Source: Bacteroidota bacterium (GTDB lineage Bacteria; Bacteroidota; Bacteroidia; 2-12-FULL-35-15). From it: 64,000 bases of DNA. Shown one piece after another: positions 9,174 to 15,460 of this stretch. Below the pieces are notes generated by a model. That model saw only the letters and a list, made by a program, of their open reading frames with translations. It had not been told where the DNA came from and did not search any database. The translations under genes and the position numbers were made by a program. Where the stretch lies: positions 300,835 through 364,834 of the forward strand of contig JAOQAD010000040.1 of assembly GCA_025963775.1 (NCBI GenBank), in the 5' to 3' direction. Each line of letters begins with the position of its first letter. The stretch's first letter is position 1.

Positions 9174-10157
9174 TTATTTTTTTACATACATCACTTCTTT
9201 CACGGCCTTTACAACACGTGCTGCATTCGGCAGGGAAGCTTCGATCAATGTTGGTGCATAAGGTAACGGAACATCTGCAGATGTTACACGCAGGATAGGC
9301 GCATCGAGGTAATCGAATGCATCTTTCTGCACTTTGAAGGTGATCTCGGAAGAGATGGAAGCCAAAGGCCATGCCTCTTCAACGATCACCAAACGGTTGG
9401 TCTTCTTAACGGAATTAACAATTGCATTATAATCGATCGGGCGAACGCTTCTCAGGTCGATCACTTCAGCGCTGATGCCTTCTTTTTCCAGTTCAGCTGC
9501 TGCTGCCATTGCCTGTTTCAGGATCTTTCCGAAAGAAACAATGGTTACGTCTTTTCCTTCTTTCTTAATGTCTGCAACACCGATAGGGATTATGTATTCG
9601 CCTTCAGGCACTTCGCCTTTGTCTCCGTACATCTGTTCACTTTCCATGAAGATCACTGGATCATTGTCGCGGATCGCTGATTTTAAAAGCCCTTTTGCAT
9701 CGTATGGATTGGAAGGTACAACCACTTTCAGGCCCGGACAGTTGGCATACCAGTTCTCAAAAGCCTGGGAGTGCTGTGAGCTGAGCATTCCGGCAGAAGC
9801 CGTAGGCCCGCGGAATACCATGGGGCAGGAAAATTGTCCGCCGCTCATGCTTTTCATTTTTGCAGCGGAGTTGATGATCTGATCGATCGCCACCAGTGAA
9901 AAGTTGAAGGTCATAAATTCTACGATCGGGCGCAGGCCGTTTGTGGCTGCACCTACCGCGATCCCTGCAAAGCCAAGCTCTGCGATCGGGGTGTCGATGA
10001 TCCGTTTCGGGCCGAATTCAGCGAGCATTCCTTTGCTGACTTTGTATGCACCGTTGTATTCGGCAACTTCTTCGCCCATCAAAAATATTTTCTCATCTCT
10101 GCGCATTTCCTCGTTCATTGCTTCACGAAGCGCTTCACGGAATTCAATTGTTCTCAT
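9174..10157 (-). CDS. pdhB: Pyruvate dehydrogenase E1 component, beta subunit
   Basis: Beta subunit of the thiamine-diphosphate-dependent E1 enzyme that decarboxylates pyruvate and passes the acetyl group to E2. The 327-residue length is standard. The N-terminal TPP-binding region (MGEEVAEYNGAYKVSKGM, about 27-44) is present, as are the DTPIAELGFAGIAVGAA segment and the C-terminal transketolase domain (VTIVSFGKIL, VIDLRSVRPID, VVEEAWPLASISSEI). The alpha subunit is not adjacent. A related 2-oxoisovalerate E1 beta is the main alternative, but the match is best to bacterial PdhB. Monocistronic, with a -7 element at 10180-10187 and the shared terminator at 9116-9152. Confidence 0.92.
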   Translation of the reverse strand: MRTIEFREALREAMNEEMRRDEKIFLMGEEVAEYNGAYKVSKGMLAEFGPKRIIDTPIAELGFAGIAVGAATNGLRPIVEFMTFNFSLVAIDQIINSAAKMKSMSGGQFSCPMVFRGPTASAGMLSSQHSQAFENWYANCPGLKVVVPSNPYDAKGLLKSAIRDNDPVIFMESEQMYGDKGEVPEGEYIIPIGVADIKKEGKDVTIVSFGKILKQAMAAAAELEKEGISAEVIDLRSVRPIDYNAIVNSVKKTNRLVIVEEAWPLASISSEITFKVQKDAFDYLDAPILRVTSADVPLPYAPTLIEASLPNAARVVKAVKEVMYVKK

Positions 10158-10179
10158 TTGCCTTGTTTTTATTGAATCA

Positions 10180-10187
10180 CAAATTTA
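10180..10187 (-). promoter_or_regulatory. Promoter -7 element for pdhB
   Basis: The minus strand reads TAAATTTG, an exact TAnnTTTG match 22 bp upstream of the pdhB start codon. No clear -33 TTTG. Confidence 0.55.
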
Positions 10188-10254
10188 AGGATTTTATTCT
10201 ACAGGCAACCAATTTCAGTGAATTTGCAAGGCTGGGCGGTCTTTTTTCAGCAAT

Positions 10255-10665
10255 TCACGGATCCGGTCTGAATGCGATAGCTTCGATCTCCACTAAATAA
10301 TCAGGGTTTGCCAAACCGGCAACAATGACGCCTGTAATAACAGGCGGATGGCTTAATTTTTTCAAAAAATCCTGCGCTCCTTCAAATCCTTTCCGTACGT
10401 CCTGCCCCTGCACGATATAGATCGTCAGTTTAAACAAATCGTCCAGCCTGGCATCACAGAAATTCAAAGCAATTTCTATGTTCTTTAAAATATAGCCTGT
10501 TTGCTTCTTAATATCGCCTTTCCCGATTATTTCGAGGTCTTTCGTAATGGCATTTTGCCCCCCGATGTAAATTGTATTTCCATTTCCTTTTGTAATGGCA
10601 ATCTGAGAAAAAGCAGGATTTTTCAGTAATTCATCCGGGTTCATGAAATTTATTCGGTTGTTCAT
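10255..10665 (-). CDS. RidA/YjgF-family protein
   Basis: A 136-residue member of the YjgF/YER057c/UK114 family, trimeric enzymes many of which hydrolyse reactive enamines and imines. Family features are NTIYIGGQ (about 30-37), the central helix region and the C-terminal VEIEAIAF. In canonical RidA the segment before the last strand is PARSCVEV, with a catalytic arginine. Here the aligned stretch reads PPVITGVIV and lacks that arginine, so ordinary imine deaminase activity is doubtful. It stands downstream of the TPR-Arr gene on the same strand with a gap of about 110 bp. Confidence 0.85.
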   Translation of the reverse strand: MNNRINFMNPDELLKNPAFSQIAITKGNGNTIYIGGQNAITKDLEIIGKGDIKKQTGYILKNIEIALNFCDARLDDLFKLTIYIVQGQDVRKGFEGAQDFLKKLSHPPVITGVIVAGLANPDYLVEIEAIAFRPDP

Positions 10666-10775
10666 TGGCTTGAGTTTATGTTATACGGTAAACGCAGAAA
10701 AAAAAGTGCCACTGAAATGACCGTTTAGTAAAAGTCAATTCACCTGTCGGAGCTTTAAGGTGAGCATCCCGGGAA

Positions 10776-11519
10776 TTAATTAATAATCTCTCCCGTGTTG
10801 TTGGCCAGCCTTTCACGCCATTTCCGGATTTCCTCAGGCGTTTGCCTCAGCCATTCTGTCACTACACCAACTATTTTCAATGGTGCCAGGGAACGATAGG
10901 AGCGCGTCGGATTGCCCGGGAATTTTTTGTCGGTAACATTCGGATCATTCTCAAAACTCCCGGTCGGTTCAACAATATAAACACGTTCAGGCGCATCACC
11001 TTTGGCTAATGCAGCAGCAAGCCCCGCCCCATTCACCATGCCTGTGAAATAAATGTGATTCATTTTGAGTTCAGCCTTGTAATTAGAACTGCCTCCCGGC
11101 GTCAGCAAATCGCCAACCTGCAAATCGGCTTTCGTTCCATGGTAAAAAGGGCCTTTGTCAGATGGCTTCTCCTTAAACGAAGCTGACAATTCATAATTCT
11201 CTTTTGCCCTGGCAGGTTCGTTTAAGTCCTCATAGCATTTGGCAATGTTTAAATACAGGGAAGGAAAAGCACTCTTAACAGAATCGTCATTTATTTTTAA
11301 TGCAAACTGCAAAGCCGTTTCGAGCCATTTTAATTTATCGGGAACATTTTTTTGATGCCGCGCTATATAATGCGCTGAAATAAATTTTTCAAAATCATTT
11401 ACCGCTTCATTCCAGGCCTGAAGAAACAGTTTGATTGCCTCCTCAGCCTTGTCCTTTTCTTCCATGGCCATGCCCTGAAGGCAGAGCTTAACAATAGTGT
11501 TGGCTGGATTGAATTCCAT
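10776..11519 (-). CDS. TPR-like domain fused to rifampin ADP-ribosyltransferase (Arr)
   Basis: A 247-residue two-domain protein. Residues 1 to about 118 form a helical TPR-like domain (KLCLQGMAMEEKDKAEEAIKLF, SLYLNIAKCYEDLNEPARAKENYEL). Residues 122-247 are a complete Arr domain: FYHGTKADLQVGDLLTPG (125-142), NHIYFTG (154-160), RVYIVEPTGSFENDPNVTDKKFPGNPTRSYRS (179-210) and an LKIVGVVTEW end. Known Arr enzymes transfer ADP-ribose from NAD to rifamycins. The expected catalytic His (H127), Tyr (Y157) and acidic loop (around D192) are all visible. Classical Arr proteins are single-domain and about 140 residues long. Whether this one modifies a rifamycin or a cellular target is open. Confidence 0.88.
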   Translation of the reverse strand: MEFNPANTIVKLCLQGMAMEEKDKAEEAIKLFLQAWNEAVNDFEKFISAHYIARHQKNVPDKLKWLETALQFALKINDDSVKSAFPSLYLNIAKCYEDLNEPARAKENYELSASFKEKPSDKGPFYHGTKADLQVGDLLTPGGSSNYKAELKMNHIYFTGMVNGAGLAAALAKGDAPERVYIVEPTGSFENDPNVTDKKFPGNPTRSYRSLAPLKIVGVVTEWLRQTPEEIRKWRERLANNTGEIIN

Positions 11520-11602
11520 TTTCTTAATTATTTCACCTGTTAATAGTCACTTTCAGTATATAAGTTCCACTGTCAGCATGGAGAATTTCAACACGAGCAG
11601 CA

Positions 11603-12091
11603 TTACGGCTTATCCCTGCCAACAAACCTTTCTTTGCCCGATAGGAAGCCGATGGCTTTTTTAATATTCCTTTCGAGTGCTTCTTCTGTTTTCAGATTAG
11701 CCAGGTATCTCACTATTTCCAATCTCCTGGATGGCGGCAAATCATCAAACACCATTTTAGCTGTTTTGTTTTTTGCCAGGGCCTTTACAAAATTTTCCGG
11801 CGGCTTAATTTCCCGGCTTGCAGGGTCAAATTCGACTGTGACCTCAATTACTTCCCCGATCCGCTTAGGAGAATTTTTCAGCATACTTGTATTGATATAC
11901 AGCCTCCATTCTCCGCTGTATCGCATCAATGTCTGCTTGTAAGGCTTGTCGTTTAAGATACCTTTTATAGGAACAGGCCCTTTGTCACGACCGGCCTTTT
12001 TGAAAACCTGCTGAAGTATGCCGGCAGGCACAAAAACAAAAGGATTGATCCCGATAATTTCTATTTCTGCTTTGAATTTCTGCATTTCCAC
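11603..12091 (-). CDS. DUF1905 / YdeI (OmpD-associated) family protein
   Basis: A 162-residue protein. The N-terminal half (about 1-98) matches DUF1905 (FKAEIEII, GRDKGPVPIKGILNDKPYKQTLMRYSGEWRLYIN, VEVTVEFDPA-like strand). The C-terminal part (about 100-155; FVKALAKNKTAKMVFDDLPPSRRLEIVRYL, then LERNIKKAI) matches the YdeI/OmpD-associated helical domain. The biochemical role is unknown; the family name comes from reported bacteriocin-protection phenotypes. It lies 5 bp downstream of the DHFR-like gene, almost certainly in the same transcript. Confidence 0.82.
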   Translation of the reverse strand: MEMQKFKAEIEIIGINPFVFVPAGILQQVFKKAGRDKGPVPIKGILNDKPYKQTLMRYSGEWRLYINTSMLKNSPKRIGEVIEVTVEFDPASREIKPPENFVKALAKNKTAKMVFDDLPPSRRLEIVRYLANLKTEEALERNIKKAIGFLSGKERFVGRDKP

Positions 12092-12096
12092 TTTCC

Positions 12097-12666
12097 CTAA
12101 TTGTGCATATTATCAGTCATTTTTGCCGGTTCATAGTAAAAAGTTACTGCACCACCATTAAAGGTTTTGGTCTTTATGAGCTTAAAAACAGTCCTGTTTT
12201 TTACATTTTCAAATAACGGCAAACTGCTTTTTGAAACAACAGGGTGAACACAAAACTGGTATTCATCGATCAGATTAAGCTCCATGATCTGTATAATTAA
12301 ACTCCGGCTGCCGACTAAAATATCCCTGCCTGGCTGTTGCTTTAATTCTTTCACCATTTCCCCGACAGGCTGATCTGCAAGTCTCGCATTGTACCATCCT
12401 GCATCTTTCAGCGTATGGGAAAAGACAATTTTTGGAATTTTGTCCATTACCAGGGCAAATTTGTCCATTGATTTTTCACCAGAAGGATTTTTCACAAGTT
12501 CCTGCCAGAACTGCATCAGCTGATAGGTTTTTCTTCCATACAGAACAAGGTCTGCGTTATCCATCAGGTCAGCGTAATGCTGATGGATCTCTTCATCCGG
12601 GATTACTGCAGTATGGTCGCAAAATCCGTCAAGTGTCATGTTGATTGCTGCAATTAACTTTCTCAT
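12097..12666 (-). CDS. Dihydrofolate reductase-like (RibD C-terminal) family protein
   Basis: 189 residues with the pyrimidine-reductase/DHFR fold: an N-terminal MRKLIAAINMTLDGF, then LVLYGRKTYQLM (NADPH-binding region) and ILVGSRSLIIQIMELNLIDEYQFCVHPVV. This family is distinct from FolA; members reduce various pyrimidine or pterin-like substrates, and the substrate here is unknown. First gene of the minus-strand pair with the YdeI-like gene, with an exact -7 element at 12698-12705. Confidence 0.85.
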   Translation of the reverse strand: MRKLIAAINMTLDGFCDHTAVIPDEEIHQHYADLMDNADLVLYGRKTYQLMQFWQELVKNPSGEKSMDKFALVMDKIPKIVFSHTLKDAGWYNARLADQPVGEMVKELKQQPGRDILVGSRSLIIQIMELNLIDEYQFCVHPVVSKSSLPLFENVKNRTVFKLIKTKTFNGGAVTFYYEPAKMTDNMHN

Positions 12667-12697
12667 TATTTTTCTCTAAATTAAATTCGATGCTATT

Positions 12698-12705
12698 CAA
12701 ATATA
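12698..12705 (-). promoter_or_regulatory. Promoter -7 element for DHFR-like operon
   Basis: The minus strand reads TATATTTG (TAnnTTTG), 31 bp upstream of the start at 12666. It is divergent from the element at 12755-12762. Confidence 0.55.
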
Positions 12706-12754
12706 CCAAATTCCATCTAAATTTTTCCCGGGCCGATAAACTTAGAATATTTAG

Positions 12755-12762
12755 TATTTTTG
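12755..12762 (+). promoter_or_regulatory. Promoter -7 element for lhgO
   Basis: TATTTTTG matches TAnnTTTG. It overlaps an in-frame TTG at 12760 that could be taken as a start, so that codon cannot be on the mRNA if the promoter is real. This argues for translation from the GTG at 12781. Confidence 0.5.
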
Positions 12763-12780
12763 AGAAAATTTAAAATCCCC

Positions 12781-14001
12781 GTGGAAAATAACCAGTTTGA
12801 TATCATCATTGTAGGCGGCGGCATTGTAGGCTTAGCATCCGCTTATAAGATCAATTTAAAATACCCTTCCAAAAAGATCCTTGTGCTTGAAAAAGAAAAG
12901 GAAGTAGCAGCTCACCAAACCGGGCATAATTCCGGGGTGATCCATTCGGGGCTGTATTACAAGCCGGGCTCCTACAAAGCAAAAAACTGCGTGGATGGCA
13001 GAAGAGAGCTTGTTGCTTTCGCGAAGGAGCACAACATCAAGCATGACATTTGCGGAAAGATCGTTGTGGCTACCGATGCATCGGAGCTTGCCCACATGAA
13101 CAAGGTATTCAATAATGGGCTTGCAAACGGCGTGGAAGGTGTGGAAAAGATCAGTGCACAAAAAATAAAAGAGATAGAGCCCTATTGCGTGGGCATTGAA
13201 GGATTGTGGGTTCCCTGCACCGGCATCATTGATTATGCGGATGTTTCACGAAAATACGTGGAATTGCTCCATTTAAAATTTACAGGCAGTAAAGTACTGA
13301 CAGAACACGAAGTAACTGCATTTGAAAAACAGGATGGCTATACAAATGTGATCACGCCGAAAGGGCTGTTCAAAGGAACATACGTGATCACCTGCGCCGG
13401 GCTGCAAAGCGACCGCATCGCGAAAAAAGAAGGCGCAAAGACAGATGCCGCTATCGTAGGATTCAGGGGCGATTATTTCGACCTTACCGATAAAGGCTTA
13501 AGCAAAGTGAAGAACCTGATCTATCCTGTACCAAATCCAAAATATCCTTTCCTCGGCGTGCACTTTACGCGGATGATCCATGGAGGCACGGAATGCGGGC
13601 CCAATGCGGTGTTCGTGTTCAAGCGCGAAGGCTATGGCAAAACCGATTTTTCATTGAAGGACACTGCCGAAGCATTTGCATTCGGCGGCACCTGGAAATT
13701 TTTCGCGAAGAATATGAAATTCGGATGGGATGAATACCGCGGTGCTTTTTCAAAAACATTTTTTCTGAAGCGGCTCCGCAAGCTGATCCCAACGCTTGAG
13801 CTGGATGACCTGAAGCCGGGCCGTGCAGGAGTGCGCGCAATGGCGCTGGCTCCCGAAGGCGAAATGATCGATGATTTTAAAATTGAAGTGAACGGGAATG
13901 CGATCCACGTGCTGAATGCGCCATCTCCTGCTGCAACTTCTTCCCTTGCGATCGGCACTGCCATCCAGGAAATGGCAACAGAGCATTTTAACCTGGGATA
14001 A
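12781..14001 (+). CDS. lhgO: L-2-hydroxyglutarate oxidase
   Basis: FAD-dependent oxidase/dehydrogenase of the DAO family that converts L-2-hydroxyglutarate to 2-oxoglutarate, passing electrons to the quinone pool. From the GTG start it has 406 residues. The FAD-binding motif IIVGGGIVGLASAYKI lies near the N-terminus, followed by LEKEKEVAAHQTGHNSGVIHSG. The GLYYKPGSYKAK segment and VGFRGDYFDL, typical of LhgO, are also present. The in-frame TTG at 12760 overlaps the candidate promoter, so the GTG at 12781 is preferred. The next gene begins 10 bp downstream. Confidence 0.9.
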   Translation: MENNQFDIIIVGGGIVGLASAYKINLKYPSKKILVLEKEKEVAAHQTGHNSGVIHSGLYYKPGSYKAKNCVDGRRELVAFAKEHNIKHDICGKIVVATDASELAHMNKVFNNGLANGVEGVEKISAQKIKEIEPYCVGIEGLWVPCTGIIDYADVSRKYVELLHLKFTGSKVLTEHEVTAFEKQDGYTNVITPKGLFKGTYVITCAGLQSDRIAKKEGAKTDAAIVGFRGDYFDLTDKGLSKVKNLIYPVPNPKYPFLGVHFTRMIHGGTECGPNAVFVFKREGYGKTDFSLKDTAEAFAFGGTWKFFAKNMKFGWDEYRGAFSKTFFLKRLRKLIPTLELDDLKPGRAGVRAMALAPEGEMIDDFKIEVNGNAIHVLNAPSPAATSSLAIGTAIQEMATEHFNLG

Positions 14002-14011
14002 ACGTAAAGGT

Positions 14012-14935
14012 TTGAAAAAACACCTGCTTGTTTCCTTCTTTCTTTTTTTATTCATCAGCCCTTCGTATTGCTGCACGGGCGATTCCATTCCGTATATAAA
14101 AGCAAGAGGAATACTTTCATCCACGCTTGTAAGATCAGGCAAAGCATACAACCTTTATGACCTTGTGATCAATGGAGTTGATCCAACAAGCGGTGATACG
14201 CTGCAGATCCGCGTTCATTTTTTCGAAAATAAAAAAACAGGAAAGCTGCCGCTGCTGATCATTGTACCGCCGATCAACGGGGTGAGCATGCGGGAAAGAA
14301 AAGTAAGCGATCATTTTATCAGCGAGGGATACCATACCGTGGTGATCGAACCTGTAAAAAATATTTCCGACAACACAGTTGCGATCAAGGATTTTCAGAA
14401 GAGGCTGCTCTGCTTCATCAGCGCTGTGCGTTCAACTGTTGATGTCTTTGAAGTAAAAGAACAGGTGGACCCGGAGAACATGTTCGTGTGGGCTGCCAGC
14501 ATGGGTGCTATTTACAGCAGCTATGCCGTTTGCGCCGACAAGCGTATCAATGCCGCTGTGCTGGTTGTTGGCGGTGCACCGCTCTCCGGCATCGTTACCG
14601 ACTCTAAACAAAAGTATGTTGTAAGATACAGGAAAGAGCGGATGAAGGTGGAAAGCCTTGCATCCACGGAAGCATTCCGGCAAAAGATGAAAGAAAGCAT
14701 GAGCATCGACGTGCTTCAGCTTGCAAAGAACCGCGCTGCTTCTGACCTTTATTTCATACTTGCATTAAAAGACAAAAGCGTTCCAACGGCTTACCAGCTC
14801 ATGCTTGCAGATACATTCGGGCCGGGATCAACAATAAAAAAATACAAGAGCGGGCATGCAAAAACGTTGTTCAGGTCGCACTTGTTTCATTTGAATGACT
14901 ATTCAGATTTCCTGAACAGTAAACTCCGCCATTAA
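14012..14935 (+). CDS. Secreted alpha/beta-hydrolase-like protein
   Basis: 307 residues from a TTG start that has an AAAGG ribosome-binding site a few bases upstream and yields an immediate signal peptide (KKHLLVSFFLFLFISPSYC, residues 2-20). The following Cys pair could also allow lipidation. Hydrolase-like features are the strand-loop LLIIVPPINGVSMRERKVSDHF, then EGYHTVVIEP and a nucleophile-elbow-like segment WAASMGAIYSSYA. A late 'ALKDKSVPT' and a final His-containing segment (FRSHLFHL) fit the acid/His part of the triad. Substrate unknown. It is 10 bp downstream of lhgO and 10 bp upstream of the DoxX-like gene, so the three form an operon. Confidence 0.65.
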   Translation: MKKHLLVSFFLFLFISPSYCCTGDSIPYIKARGILSSTLVRSGKAYNLYDLVINGVDPTSGDTLQIRVHFFENKKTGKLPLLIIVPPINGVSMRERKVSDHFISEGYHTVVIEPVKNISDNTVAIKDFQKRLLCFISAVRSTVDVFEVKEQVDPENMFVWAASMGAIYSSYAVCADKRINAAVLVVGGAPLSGIVTDSKQKYVVRYRKERMKVESLASTEAFRQKMKESMSIDVLQLAKNRAASDLYFILALKDKSVPTAYQLMLADTFGPGSTIKKYKSGHAKTLFRSHLFHLNDYSDFLNSKLRH

Positions 14936-14945
14936 TCCCGAACCT

Positions 14946-15302
14946 ATGAAAACGATCCTCCTGTATGTGATGTCCCTTCTTTATTTTGCTGCAGGAGTGT
15001 ATCATTTCGTCAACCCGAGAATGTACCTGCGGATCATGCCGACCTGGCTTCCCGCACACCTGCCGCTTGTATATATCAGCGGCGTATGCGAGATCATTGT
15101 GGCCTTATTGCTGATCCCGGAAAGCACCCGCCCGCTGGGCGCCTGGCTGACGATCGCACTGCTGGTTGCGGTATTTCCGGCAAATATCCAGATGCTGGTT
15201 AATTTTTACCAGAAGCAGCATCCGGGGCTCTGGATCGCGATCGCGCGCCTGCCGCTGCAGCTGATCCTGATCTGGTGGGCATGGATCTACACAAAAGGTT
15301 AA
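14946..15302 (+). CDS. DoxX-like four-helix membrane protein
   Basis: 118 residues with four predicted membrane helices: VMSLLYFAAGVYHF (about 8-21), LPLVYISGVCEIIVALLLIP (about 39-58), LGAWLTIALLVAVFPANI (about 63-80) and LPLQLILIWWAWIY (about 100-115). The pattern FAAGVYHFVNP and the overall layout fit the DoxX/DoxD family. Members act with thiol or quinone redox chemistry in some organisms, but no substrate can be given here. Last gene of the lhgO operon, followed by a REP-like pair at 15307-15382. Confidence 0.8.
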   Translation: MKTILLYVMSLLYFAAGVYHFVNPRMYLRIMPTWLPAHLPLVYISGVCEIIVALLLIPESTRPLGAWLTIALLVAVFPANIQMLVNFYQKQHPGLWIAIARLPLQLILIWWAWIYTKG

Positions 15303-15306
15303 AAAC

Positions 15307-15382
15307 GTCATTGCGAGGAGGTACGACGAAGCAATCTACCCTTGAAATGAGATTGCTTCTCCGCCGGGGCGGATCGCAATGA
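15307..15382. repeat. REP family 2, head-to-head pair
   Basis: GTCATTGCGAGGAGGTACGA... at 15307-15337 is followed by an inverted copy, ...GCGGATCGCAATGA, at 15350-15382. Together they can form a long imperfect hairpin between the DoxX-like gene and the next promoter. Related copies lie at 19103-19152, 22083-22114, 44461-44492 and (decayed) 60874-60900. Confidence 0.8.
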
Positions 15383-15397
15383 ATCCCGCAAAACAAT

Positions 15398-15405
15398 TAT
15401 CTTTG
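15398..15405 (+). promoter_or_regulatory. Promoter -7 element for outer-membrane barrel gene
   Basis: TATCTTTG matches TAnnTTTG, 55 bp upstream of the ATG at 15461. Confidence 0.5.
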
Positions 15406-15460
15406 TAATGCTTATTAAACCTTTTCAAACAGGTTATGTCTTTATACCAAACCGCATTCA

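Noticed and set aside
11603..12666. Calling the DHFR-like gene folA or a trimethoprim-resistance gene
   Set aside because: It belongs to the RibD C-terminal/DHFR-like superfamily and lacks the typical FolA motifs; no basis for a drug-resistance claim.
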